From positions 62,001-126,000 of the forward strand of contig MVQH01000101.1 of the NCBI GenBank assembly GCA_002067755.1: a DNA stretch of 64,000 bases, read 5' to 3'. A model generated the notes under the pieces. The model searched no databases. It was not told the DNA's origin and saw nothing but the letters and a program-made list of their open reading frames with translations. This document shows, one piece after another, positions 8,882 through 16,688 of this stretch (position 1 is its first letter; each line of letters opens with the position of its first letter). The position numbers and the translations under genes were made by a program. The DNA is from Methanosaeta sp. PtaB.Bin018 (lineage in GTDB: Archaea; Halobacteriota; Methanosarcinia; Methanotrichales; Methanotrichaceae).

Positions 8882-9937
8882 CTAAAATACTGCCACTATA
8901 TCAGACGGCCTGGCCCTTCGCACAATGCTGGCTAGTGGGCCTTGCGATCCCCACAGGTTGTTCGATCTCCTGTTTATGACCATCACTCTAGCCTCTTTGC
9001 CTACGCAGATGGAACCAGTTCTCTGATCGATTCCCATTATTTTTGCACCATTTAGCGTGCACATCTTAAATACCTGTCTGTCGTCGTGCAGCAGAGCCTT
9101 AGCCAGAAGCTGCATCTCCTCGAACATATTGGGCGAGTTGAGCATGACGTTGTCAGTTCCAACACCCACAGTTATGCCCAGATCCAGCATCTTCAGCACA
9201 TCCGGCAGGCCGACGCCGGTCATCAGATTGGACCTAGGACAGACCACGACCGAAATTCCTGCTTTGGCCACTGCCTCTAGGTCCTCCTGCGATGCCCGAT
9301 TTAAGTGCACCAAGATGTCTGGCTCAAGGCGAAGGGCATCGGCAATGTCATCGTTGCCGGCCTCTCCGGCGTGGATGGCTACGACCTGGCCTGCTCTTCT
9401 GGCCTCTGCTACTGCCCTCTTCAGCAGTTCTAACTCGTGATCCCTGGTACTGCTGATTCCCAGGCCCCAGCACTCTTTTGGGATCTTCGTCTCTTTATCT
9501 TGCGGCCTGCCCAGGATACGGCAGGTGATGGGCAGGCCTTGCTGTGCCTCTAAAAGCATCTTCACACCTTCTGCGCCACCTTCCCGAAAATCGGCGAAAG
9601 CGAATGTGCCTGTGGCTGCCATATCCTGAAGGCTTCTTCTCATGCCCTCGATGAGAAGGTCGCGCGGCGTTTTCTCAAGCAGACGACTCTTCAAACCACC
9701 AGGCCCGACCAGGTCGGAAAGCGGAAGAAACGGTGGGTCTTTAAAGGCCGAATCGCCAACGTGGACATGCGCATTCACGAAGCGAGGGCAGACAATGCCC
9801 TCAAAATCGGCGTCAACTTTCTCCGTCCCAATCTCCTTTATTATACCCTCTCGAATGCTGATGTAGCCTTCCAGCGTTTGGAGATCATCTCCATAGATTA
9901 TAGTCCCTGAAAGAAGGATCTCTGATGATCTGGGCAT
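8882..9937 (-). CDS. amidohydrolase-superfamily deaminase-like protein (COG0402-like)
   Basis: A 351-residue metal-dependent hydrolase. The ligand pattern is complete: HxH in NAHVHVGD (His57, His59), His189 with Glu192 in AIHAGE, His211 and Asp262 in GTDN. The order fits the cytosine, adenosine or S-adenosylhomocysteine deaminase branch of the superfamily. The open frame continues upstream to 10291, but that part is only the antisense shadow of the diverging reductase gene, so ATG at 9937 (MPRSSEILLSG) is chosen. It leads the operon with uspA and the CBS gene. The substrate cannot be told from sequence; a purine or adenosine derivative is a reasonable guess. Confidence 0.8.
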   Translation of the reverse strand: MPRSSEILLSGTIIYGDDLQTLEGYISIREGIIKEIGTEKVDADFEGIVCPRFVNAHVHVGDSAFKDPPFLPLSDLVGPGGLKSRLLEKTPRDLLIEGMRRSLQDMAATGTFAFADFREGGAEGVKMLLEAQQGLPITCRILGRPQDKETKIPKECWGLGISSTRDHELELLKRAVAEARRAGQVVAIHAGEAGNDDIADALRLEPDILVHLNRASQEDLEAVAKAGISVVVCPRSNLMTGVGLPDVLKMLDLGITVGVGTDNVMLNSPNMFEEMQLLAKALLHDDRQVFKMCTLNGAKIMGIDQRTGSICVGKEARVMVINRRSNNLWGSQGPLASIVRRARPSDIVAVF

Positions 9938-10001
9938 CCAGGCTAATTGCTCAGGGAAATTATTTAGCTTCTTTTGATCACTCAAGTAGAGGTGATCCTC
10001 T

Positions 10002-10712
10002 TTGAGCAGGCCATTCGTTTTCATCAACAGTGCCATGAGCGCTGACGGCAAGATCAGTTCTATTGAGCACAAGCAGGTGAGGATATCAGGCCAAGAGGAT
10101 CTGGCAAGGGTCGATGCTCTGCGCTCCGATAGCGATGCTATCATGGTAGGAGTCGGAACTGTGCTGGCAGACGATCCAGGCCTGAGGGTGAAATCAGATA
10201 TGCTGCAAAAGCTCAGGCTTGAGAGGGGAGTGGCCGAGAATCCTCTCCGTGTGGTGGCCGACAGCTTTGCCCGCACGCCGCCCAACGCCAAAGTTTTGGG
10301 GCCAGGCTGCTTAATCGCAGTCTCTCAATCTGCGCCGTCTGACAGAGTGATGAGGCTCTCGACTAGGTGCAAGCTCGTTCGATCTGGAAGTTCGCGCGTC
10401 GATCTTTACAATTTGATGTCCATTCTTTATGAGATGGGAGTGAGACGGCTGATGGTTGAGGGTGGGGCTGCACTCAACTGGTCCCTGATCCAGTCTGGCC
10501 TGGTGGATGAAATTTATGTGTACATCGGAGGGCTGATCATAGGTGGAGCTGGCTCGCCCACCCTCGTTGATGGATCGGGCTTCATTGGAGATTTTCCCCA
10601 GTTGAATCTTATTGCTGTAAAGCCACTGGACGATGGAGTGCTCCTCAAGTGGAGCGTCATGAAGACCGCCTACAAGCCCAGGAGGCAACCTGGAGATGAG
10701 AAAACGAATTGA
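10002..10712 (+). CDS. 2,5-diamino-6-(ribosylamino)pyrimidinone 5'-phosphate reductase (RibD-C type)
   Basis: The 236-residue protein corresponds to the stand-alone archaeal reductase (MJ0671 type) that reduces the ribosyl side chain to ribityl early in riboflavin and F420 synthesis, using NAD(P)H. Diagnostic segments are SMSADGKI-like INSAMSADGKISS near the N-terminus, MVGVGTVLADDPGL near residue 50 and RLMVEGGAALNWSLI near 150. No deaminase domain is present, as expected in archaea. The start is TTG at 10002, supported by GGTGAT at 9991-9996. The 3' end overlaps the next gene by 17 bases. Lumazine synthase of the same pathway is encoded at 23.4 kb. Confidence 0.9.
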   Translation: MSRPFVFINSAMSADGKISSIEHKQVRISGQEDLARVDALRSDSDAIMVGVGTVLADDPGLRVKSDMLQKLRLERGVAENPLRVVADSFARTPPNAKVLGPGCLIAVSQSAPSDRVMRLSTRCKLVRSGSSRVDLYNLMSILYEMGVRRLMVEGGAALNWSLIQSGLVDEIYVYIGGLIIGGAGSPTLVDGSGFIGDFPQLNLIAVKPLDDGVLLKWSVMKTAYKPRRQPGDEKTN

Positions 10713-11277
10713 GCGTCTGCATGAATACCTAGAGGTCACCAAAGCGCATGAGATAGCCAGGCGTCTCTTCGTCATGAACGCCTTCGACGGTGCGCTCACC
10801 ATCATGGGTGTGGTGATAGGGGCGCATTTTTCAGGCGTGACCGATCCGCATATAGTAATAACTGCAGGCATTGGCGGCAGCGTGGCCATGGGCATCTCGG
10901 GTGTGAGTGGAGCATATCTTGCAGAGCGCGCTGAGCGCAAGAGGGATCTCAAGAAGCTTGAGATGGCGATGCTCCATGACCTGGGCGACACTCATTACGC
11001 AAGAGCCTCGGAGTTTGCGTCTTTCGTGGTCGCCCTTGTGGATGGCATCAGCCCTGCCCTGAGCGCCATTATTCTTGTAATGCCTTACTTCCTTGTTCCG
11101 GGCATCAGCATAGCGGCTGCCTTTCATGCATCGCTTATGTTGGGCCTCTTGGTGCTCTTCTCTTTGGGCATTTTCCTGGCAAGGATCAGCGATGAGCGTC
11201 CTATCATCTCAGGCCTGCAGATGATAATGGTAGGAATAATCACGATCATCATCGTGGGATTGCTGGCAGCTCATTGA
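10696..11277 (+). CDS. VIT/CCC1-like membrane protein (TIGR00267-like)
   Basis: This 193-residue protein has about five hydrophobic segments: AFDGALTIMGVVIG, an IVITAGIGGSVAMGISGV pair, a segment near 115-135, one near 140-155, and a C-terminal IIIVGLLAAH. A cytoplasmic charged loop (AERAERKRDLKKLE) lies between helices 2 and 3. The arrangement resembles the VIT1/CCC1 iron and manganese transporter family as found in archaea. Metal transport is inferred from family only. It overlaps the upstream reductase gene by 17 bases, so they are probably co-transcribed although no functional link is obvious. Confidence 0.7.
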   Translation: MRKRIERLHEYLEVTKAHEIARRLFVMNAFDGALTIMGVVIGAHFSGVTDPHIVITAGIGGSVAMGISGVSGAYLAERAERKRDLKKLEMAMLHDLGDTHYARASEFASFVVALVDGISPALSAIILVMPYFLVPGISIAAAFHASLMLGLLVLFSLGIFLARISDERPIISGLQMIMVGIITIIIVGLLAAH

Positions 11278-11330
11278 AGTCTTGGGAAGCATTTAATATG
11301 CCTTCGTCCCTACTTTAAAAGGGAGATACG

Positions 11331-12581
11331 ATGCCAAAAGATTGCCTCCAGCCGGACACGAACTATCTTTTGCAGGTTCTCAAAGATATCATCGGCTTTA
11401 AGACAGTGGCCCCTCCTGGGAGCTCTTATCAGGAGATTGTGGACTATCTTGTGCCTATTTTCAGTGGCCTGGGATTTGAGACGAAGAAGTTGGTCATGCC
11501 CCAGGAGGTATTTGCCGCCAAGTGCGAGGATGCTCGGCTGGTGGGCGATCGCTTCAATCTTCGGGCAGATCTGAATGTCGGTGCCAAGGAGACCCTTGTG
11601 ATCTATGCTCACCTGGATGTGGTGCCAGCAGAGGGCTCCTGGGAGACGGACCCGTTCTCATTGACTCGAAAGAATGGAAGGGTCTATGGCAGGGGGGTCT
11701 CGGATTGCAAAGGCTCAATTGCGGCGCTCATCGCAGCTCTTCGTGCGCTCCTGCAGACAGACGATGCAAAAAGCAGGCCAACGCGTGATTTGAAATACAA
11801 CCTCCGCATACTTCTGACAACAGATGAGGAGGTGGGTGGCTACTCAGGCCTCTGCTACTTGACAGACATTGGATGGGTCCAGGGAGACTACATGCTCTGC
11901 ATGGACGGGTTCTCCGACGATGTGGTGATCGGGAGCAACGGGATGATCACATGGGAGGTAGTGGTGCACGGAAGATCTGCGCACAGTGGTTCCAGCTTCA
12001 TGGGCGTAAACGCTGTGGAGCGGTCTTTGGTCGTCATGGAAGAGCTCATGAGGCTCAAGGAGGTTGTGCAGTCTCGCAGGTCCATGATCCCTGCCAGCTC
12101 AGCTCTTGAGGCTCTCGGCAAAAAGCATCTCATGCCTGTTCTCAACATCACAATGATCAATGGAGGGATCAAAGAGAACATCGTGCCTGACAGGTGTGTG
12201 TTGCGTGGCGATCGGCGCGTCATTCCCGAGGAGCGCATGGAAGATGCGATTGCAGAGATCGAGAAGGCTTTAAAGCCGCTGGATGTGGAATTAGATCTGA
12301 GGTTTTTCCCAGGATACCCCCCAATGAGCGTGAATCCGGACCACAAGTGGGTGGCGGAAGTGAGAGCTGCAGTGCAGAGAGGGATGGGATTCTTGCCCAG
12401 GCTCTCCGGTGCGCAGGGCAGCCTTGATCAGTCCTATGCCACTGAAAAGACTCGCATTCCTACATGCGTCTATGGCGTCGGGAGGCAGCTCGAGAGCAAT
12501 ATTCACAGTCCAAATGAGAATGTGCGCATCTCTGACCTGGAAGGATTCAGCAGGTTCCTGGTCGAGCTCTTGGCGAAATGA
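11331..12581 (+). CDS. M20-family metallopeptidase (ArgE/DapE-like)
   Basis: A 416-residue zinc hydrolase of the acetylornithine deacetylase / succinyl-diaminopimelate desuccinylase family. Metal-site motifs are intact: YAHLDVVP (His94, Asp96), GRGVSDCKG (Asp125) and TTDEEVGG (catalytic Glu166, ligand Glu167), followed by a dimerisation domain from about 200 to 320 and a distal zinc histidine near NIHSPNE. The specific substrate is unknown: ArgE, DapE and general carboxypeptidases look alike. GGGAG upstream of the ATG supports the start, and a TATA-like TTTAATAT lies about 40 bases upstream. The stop overlaps the MobB start by four bases. Confidence 0.88.
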   Translation: MPKDCLQPDTNYLLQVLKDIIGFKTVAPPGSSYQEIVDYLVPIFSGLGFETKKLVMPQEVFAAKCEDARLVGDRFNLRADLNVGAKETLVIYAHLDVVPAEGSWETDPFSLTRKNGRVYGRGVSDCKGSIAALIAALRALLQTDDAKSRPTRDLKYNLRILLTTDEEVGGYSGLCYLTDIGWVQGDYMLCMDGFSDDVVIGSNGMITWEVVVHGRSAHSGSSFMGVNAVERSLVVMEELMRLKEVVQSRRSMIPASSALEALGKKHLMPVLNITMINGGIKENIVPDRCVLRGDRRVIPEERMEDAIAEIEKALKPLDVELDLRFFPGYPPMSVNPDHKWVAEVRAAVQRGMGFLPRLSGAQGSLDQSYATEKTRIPTCVYGVGRQLESNIHSPNENVRISDLEGFSRFLVELLAK

Positions 12582-13006
12582 AGGCAATATCGGTAGTGGG
12601 AACCAAGAAGACAGGCAAGACCACACTGGTGGCGGCCCTGGTCAGATCCCTGTCCAGATACGGTCGGGTGGGGACGGTAAAGAACATGCTCAACCATCCA
12701 GTAGATCATGGCGACACAAAGCGCCATTTCGATGCCGGGGCGGACGTGGTAATAGGCATTGGCGAAGCCAGGCTGAAGGTCACGCGCGAGCGAGGCGATC
12801 TGGACTCGGCGCTCTCCGATCTCCAGGCGGAGGGCATGGATTTTGCAGTGGTCGAGGGTTTCAAGCATAGCAATTTGCAAAAGATCGTAATGGGTGACAT
12901 CGAGGTCTCCAATTGCTTGAGACGGGTTATGCTCTCCGACTTGAATGATGCACTTGTCAATGAGCTCACTGAGCTTGTTTTAGGCTTGGAGGATTATTCA
13001 GCATGA
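12578..13006 (+). CDS. mobB: molybdopterin-guanine dinucleotide biosynthesis protein MobB
   Basis: A 142-residue P-loop protein beginning MKAISVVGTKKTGKTTLV, with the nucleotide-binding GTKKTGKTT at residues 8-16 and the FDAGADVVIGIGE region near 48-60, typical of MobB. MobB binds GTP and assists conversion of molybdopterin to its guanine dinucleotide form, used by molybdenum or tungsten formylmethanofuran dehydrogenases. Translation is coupled to the M20 peptidase by an ATGA overlap. It is short compared with bacterial MobB (about 170 residues), but this is common for archaeal versions. Confidence 0.82.
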   Translation: MKAISVVGTKKTGKTTLVAALVRSLSRYGRVGTVKNMLNHPVDHGDTKRHFDAGADVVIGIGEARLKVTRERGDLDSALSDLQAEGMDFAVVEGFKHSNLQKIVMGDIEVSNCLRRVMLSDLNDALVNELTELVLGLEDYSA

Positions 13007-13145
13007 GACCATCAAGCTGCACTCTCTTTTATAAGGGTGATATCCCTCTCTTATGGTAATGATCTGCCAATTGCATCACAAGATCGATCTACGTGACTTA
13101 AGCAGACTTAGAAACCGTTAACCCAGGCTTAGGATCTTTGCTCTT

Positions 13146-13421
13146 CTATGGGAGGGTTAAATCAATTACCTGACCGAGGGCAAATCCAGGATTATGGCTG
13201 GCAACGACCACCGCCCCCAGCCGTGGATCGTAGAAGGCGATGGCCGCTGCAGGCGAGCCGTGCAGCAGATGCAGTGCCATGCCGTAGCGCCATATCGGAG
13301 CTCGGCCCTCCACGACCACAAGAGAGCCGCGGGGGATCGCGGGCAGCGGCGGCAACGGCTCGGAAGGGGTGATGGGCGAGGAGACGCCGATAGAGTAGAT
13401 GACAGGTTCCAGCATACGCAT
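13146..13421 (-). CDS. csx3: CRISPR-associated ring nuclease Csx3 (Crn3)
   Basis: This 91-residue protein carries the diagnostic Csx3 core: EGRAPIWRYG at 38-47, then H54, YDPRLGAVVV at 64-73 (Asp65, Arg67), SH at 75-76 and GQVIDL near the end. In known Csx3 the His, Asp and Arg equivalents bind and cleave cyclic tetra-adenylate, damping type III CRISPR signalling. It is slightly shorter than usual (about 105-110 residues), and the second Gly of the usual GRGPIW is Ala. Only one base separates it from the upstream hepT stop, and it is the last gene of the cmr operon. Function is inferred from these motifs and from context. Confidence 0.88.
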   Translation of the reverse strand: MRMLEPVIYSIGVSSPITPSEPLPPLPAIPRGSLVVVEGRAPIWRYGMALHLLHGSPAAAIAFYDPRLGAVVVASHNPGFALGQVIDLTLP

Positions 13422-13422
13422 C

Positions 13423-13788
13423 TCACTTTGCCTCTTGCTCCTCAGATTCTGGGGGAATCATCTGCTCAAGTCGCAAGACCATATCAGGCAGATGAGCAGT
13501 TACGACCTCCCAGATAAGATCCTGCTTGATCGAACCATACTCATGGGCTAGAACGTTCCTCTGGCCGATTATCCTCCTCCAGGGGATCTCAGGATGCTTC
13601 AGGCGAAACTCGGGAGAGACATTTCTTGCCGCCTCTCCAATTATCTCCAGTGCACGCTCAACCGCAAGCTGAAGCATCCGGTCCTGAAGGTAGCGCTCAA
13701 AGCTCGTCTCCTCGATGAAATCGAGGATCGCATGTGCCGCATCCAGCATATCCCACAGGTAAGCAATGTCACGATCTTGTGGCTGCAT
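13423..13788 (-). CDS. hepT: HepT-like HEPN ribonuclease toxin
   Basis: The 121-residue helical protein belongs to the HEPN/DUF86 family. It has the catalytic RX4HXY motif as RNVLAHEY (Arg77, His82, Tyr84) and the GEAARNVS helix near residue 51. HepT toxins cleave RNA or tRNA; in the characterised MntA-HepT pair the antitoxin adds AMP to the tyrosine of this motif. The gene overlaps its cognate mntA by 20 bases and is followed one base later by csx3. The pair is therefore inside the CRISPR operon rather than beside it, which suggests a role as a type III ancillary effector. That role is an inference. Confidence 0.9.
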   Translation of the reverse strand: MQPQDRDIAYLWDMLDAAHAILDFIEETSFERYLQDRMLQLAVERALEIIGEAARNVSPEFRLKHPEIPWRRIIGQRNVLAHEYGSIKQDLIWEVVTAHLPDMVLRLEQMIPPESEEQEAK

Positions 13789-14080
13789 AGATTATCTCTC
13801 TATTGGCGAGAATCGTCCTGCGGCGGAATGGATTTCGAAGTGACTCCTGCTCCACAAGATCAACCTCTCGGCCGGTGATCTCCTTAAGCTCCTCGATCAT
13901 ATCCACCCAGTCAAAGAGGCTCCAGCGAGCATCCTCGAAGAAGCTGACCAATATATCGATATCGCTCTCAGGCGTGAAGTCATCACGCAATGCTGAGCCG
14001 AATAGGGACATCTCCCGTATCTTCCAGCGGCGACAGAAGTCTTCGAGCTTATTTTTAGAGGCATCAATACCGAAAGGCAT
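13769..14080 (-). CDS. mntA: MntA-like nucleotidyltransferase antitoxin
   Basis: This 103-residue minimal nucleotidyltransferase has the complete active site: LFGSALRDDF (Gly28-Ser29), the SDIDIL carboxylates Asp40 and Asp42, and a third Asp74 in REVDLV. Such proteins AMPylate and neutralise HepT. The ATG at 14080 lies three bases after the Can2-like gene stop, with GGAGG about nine bases upstream inside the end of that gene. Intact catalytic residues in both partners argue that this is a working pair, not a decaying remnant. Confidence 0.9.
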   Translation of the reverse strand: MPFGIDASKNKLEDFCRRWKIREMSLFGSALRDDFTPESDIDILVSFFEDARWSLFDWVDMIEELKEITGREVDLVEQESLRNPFRRRTILANREIIYAATRS

Positions 14081-14083
14081 CTT

Positions 14084-15292
14084 TTAGGACCTCCGTATGA
14101 TATTGAATAGCTCTGAGATCTTTTCTGACACACCTGGATCTGCTGAACGCATCATCTGAGCTATCCGAAAAATCTTTTCTGGGTCGATGATTGTGCAGTC
14201 ATAGTGCTTTGCCCTTGTAGCTAGATGCTCCCGAACATTCTTTGTCTCTGGATCGATTATGTTGTTAGACGTCGTTACAAGGTATGACTTAACTTTAATC
14301 GCGCCCAGCTGTTTTCGAATTGCTTCGATCTTGTAGAGTGTGTTATCTCCTCGTCTATCCTGCTCCTGGCCGCCGCTCTTGCACTCCACAATTCGCAGCG
14401 CCTGATCCGTCATGAAGACTGCGTCCAAGTCGTTCTCCAGCTTCTGACCTTTCTTTCCTACCTGGACCCCAAGCCTGCAGTCCCAAAGTCCTCTGCCTTC
14501 GAGCATCTTCAGCATACCCCAGGAGAATACCTCAAGCCATCCGCCGGTGAAGAAACGAACCGCATACTTGTCCAGCGTCCCACTGAGCGTCCAGTCCTTA
14601 AAGCTGAGTGCAAAGGTAGATGCGATCTTCGTCCTCAGCTCCGTGTCCATTATGTAAAGCTCATCAGATTCGTCGATTACCAGGCCTCTATTTCTTCCCT
14701 CTTTGCTCTGGGAGATGCAGAAGAGCTTACCCAGAAAGCCACGAATGTCACTCTCCTGACCCCTCGCTGCGATCTCCACAGCCAGATCGAACCACCTTGT
14801 TGCTCTCTCTTCATTCTTACGTATCGCTTCAGGGTTGAACACATCAAATCCGTATCCTGCGATGAATTCCTGAGGAGAGATTTTGTGGTTCAGTGGTATG
14901 GGCGAGCCACCTGACAGGTCGATGGCCTTGGACTGGTCCCGCTCAGAGACATAGATCATCCTTGCTCTGCCTTTGAAGAACTCATAGGCTGCGATGCTCA
15001 TGGGCTTTGTGCCACCAGTGAGGTTGACCGTCCAGTCAGCATCTGGATATAGCTCGTAAGCTGCTTTGAGAACCTGCTTGGTCCGGTCCAAAGAATCTGG
15101 ATCCCCCAGATCCATCATATCGTACCGCGTTAGGTAGTCGAGGCCGCCTATGGCCAGAGCCTTGATCAGGTTGTTAGCTGCCTCTTCCATAGGCTTTGTG
15201 ACCAGCAGGATAAGCCAGTCAGGGCGAAGCTCGTGGACGGGGAGCAGATTTGGCACATGTTGATGGCTGATAAGGCAGAGGAGGAGATTCAA
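14084..15292 (-). CDS. can2: CARF-domain nuclease of the Can2/Card1 type (DUF1887-like)
   Basis: A 402-residue two-domain protein. The N-terminal half is a CARF sensor, with the ligand-binding motif NLTGGTKPMSIAAY at 90-103. The C-terminal half is a PD-(D/E)XK nuclease: Glu254 in GGWLE, the acidic NDLDAVFM (Asp288, Asp290) and the ECK triad at 303-305. Characterised relatives bind cyclic tetra-adenylate made by Cas10 and then degrade single-stranded RNA and DNA, or nick DNA. The ATG overlaps the cmr6 stop by four bases, tying expression to the effector complex. The exact cyclic oligonucleotide and substrate preference cannot be read from sequence. Confidence 0.88.
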   Translation of the reverse strand: MNLLLCLISHQHVPNLLPVHELRPDWLILLVTKPMEEAANNLIKALAIGGLDYLTRYDMMDLGDPDSLDRTKQVLKAAYELYPDADWTVNLTGGTKPMSIAAYEFFKGRARMIYVSERDQSKAIDLSGGSPIPLNHKISPQEFIAGYGFDVFNPEAIRKNEERATRWFDLAVEIAARGQESDIRGFLGKLFCISQSKEGRNRGLVIDESDELYIMDTELRTKIASTFALSFKDWTLSGTLDKYAVRFFTGGWLEVFSWGMLKMLEGRGLWDCRLGVQVGKKGQKLENDLDAVFMTDQALRIVECKSGGQEQDRRGDNTLYKIEAIRKQLGAIKVKSYLVTTSNNIIDPETKNVREHLATRAKHYDCTIIDPEKIFRIAQMMRSADPGVSEKISELFNIIRRS

Positions 15293-16287
15293 TGCCCATC
15301 CTCCCAGGATTTGTACGTCTCGATGATCTTTCTCGTATTCTTCGCGGGCGGATCATCCCACCAGCCTAATTGTTGATAGATCTTCTTTATCTCCTGGAGC
15401 ACTGGTCTTTTTAGTGGCCCATCTTCGATACTATCCCAGTTCTCTTTAAGCACTATAGGGCTCTCTCTGGCCAGGTTCTCAGCAGTTTTTCCCTTGCTCT
15501 TAGCCAGCCCCTCCAGCCATTCACGCTCAGGGTTTGGAGGCTCAAAAAATTCAAACCTACCATACCCAACTGCGGTCTTGGCGCCAGCGCCAATGCACTG
15601 CAAAGCCTCCAGGAGCCAAGCCTCAGTCTTTTCGCAGTCCTTTGTGCTGGTCCTAGGTATCAGGCCAAAGAGGAACTCCTGTCCGGCATCGACAGCCAGA
15701 AAGGGTATCGGAATTGGGCTGTTCCAATCGGCCGGAGGCTCAGAGCCGCTGTAGTACGGGCCATAATGTGGAGTCATGATCTCTTTCTTGAGCGCTACAG
15801 GGCGAAGGGGAAGCGCATCCAGGAACACAACCGAGCCAACATTGCCGGAGCCTTCTGGACCGAAGATATTGCTGACAACATCTGGATCTATCTTCTTCCA
15901 GTTGAGCGCCCACGACCTCACCATGCCTTTGATTGACGAGCCTGGCAGGTAAGGAACTCCAAGAGAGTGATGCCAAGCAAATCCATTCTCTACAGGATGG
16001 CTGCGCCCAAGTCCCGTCACGAAAGGCCCTTTGGTCCGAAATATCAGGGCGCGTCCCCCTAAGTCAGAGATGAGCGACCTTCTTCGCTCCGCCATCTCTT
16101 CAAGCAGGGCTCCATCGCCTATTTTATTGTGCAAAACCGTATCGATCCAGGCCGATTTGCCACCGTCTCCAAGCCCATTCCTCCAATCGTCATCCCATTT
16201 AAAGCAAAACTTGTCGTACCAAAGACCAGCATTTCCCTTTGGCCCTAGTTCTTCTGGGACTGAGCACCTATAGAGGGGCAGATTCAT
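15289..16287 (-). CDS. cmr6: type III-B RAMP protein Cmr6
   Basis: The 332-residue RAMP protein has the glycine-rich loop and fold marks of Cmr6: GPFVTGLGRSHPVENGFAWH near residue 85, the YLPGSSIKGMVRSW segment near residue 125 and the C-terminal GAGAKTAVGYGRFE. Cmr6 caps the backbone of the type III-B effector complex near Cmr1 at the 3' end of the crRNA. The ATG overlaps the cmr5 stop by four bases. The PGSSIKG motif also occurs in Cmr4 and Cmr1, as expected for this family. Confidence 0.92.
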   Translation of the reverse strand: MNLPLYRCSVPEELGPKGNAGLWYDKFCFKWDDDWRNGLGDGGKSAWIDTVLHNKIGDGALLEEMAERRRSLISDLGGRALIFRTKGPFVTGLGRSHPVENGFAWHHSLGVPYLPGSSIKGMVRSWALNWKKIDPDVVSNIFGPEGSGNVGSVVFLDALPLRPVALKKEIMTPHYGPYYSGSEPPADWNSPIPIPFLAVDAGQEFLFGLIPRTSTKDCEKTEAWLLEALQCIGAGAKTAVGYGRFEFFEPPNPEREWLEGLAKSKGKTAENLARESPIVLKENWDSIEDGPLKRPVLQEIKKIYQQLGWWDDPPAKNTRKIIETYKSWEDGH

Positions 16288-16688
16288 TGATCATCCTCCT
16301 TCTTTAAAAAGGCCTGGCTGAACTTCTTCAGCCACTCTAGGTACGCCAGAGCCTCTGCCTGGGCAAGGACATATTGGTCCTGAGAGCCGCTCACGATGGC
16401 GCTCATCAGATCGGACTTTTCGGGATAGATCTTTCGCTCTGCCAAAAGCCAATTTTTGATTGCCTCATAAAGGCTTTCATGCGCTTCCTTATCGCTCTTT
16501 CCCACCTCACCTCTTCCGGCAGCGGCAAGCTCGCTTGCCAGAGCCTGGCCCAGGCCGTTCATCACGATAGACGCCGGCAGCCTCACGACGTAGCTGCGAA
16601 ATTTGCCTTCATAGCCCTTGCCTTTTATCCTGTTCACGGTCTCCAACGCTATGGCTGCCCTTCTCTGCTCAAGGCTGTTTTGGGCCAT
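16284..16688 (-). CDS. cmr5: type III-B small subunit Cmr5
   Basis: A 134-residue all-helical protein starting MAQNSLEQRRAAIALETVNR and containing YVVRLPASIVMNGLGQAL near residue 33, which is the conserved Cmr5 helix. Cmr5 forms the minor filament that contacts target RNA. The open frame extends upstream to 16919, but that part is the antisense or alternate-frame shadow of cmr4, so the ATG at 16688 is used. It overlaps the end of cmr4 by 20 bases and ends in an ATGA overlap with cmr6. Confidence 0.9.
   Translation of the reverse strand: MAQNSLEQRRAAIALETVNRIKGKGYEGKFRSYVVRLPASIVMNGLGQALASELAAAGRGEVGKSDKEAHESLYEAIKNWLLAERKIYPEKSDLMSAIVSGSQDQYVLAQAEALAYLEWLKKFSQAFLKKEDDQ

Noticed and set aside
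9938-10291. N-terminal extension of the amidohydrolase ORF
   Set aside because: It is the antisense frame of the diverging reductase gene and shows no family similarity; the conserved protein starts at 9937.
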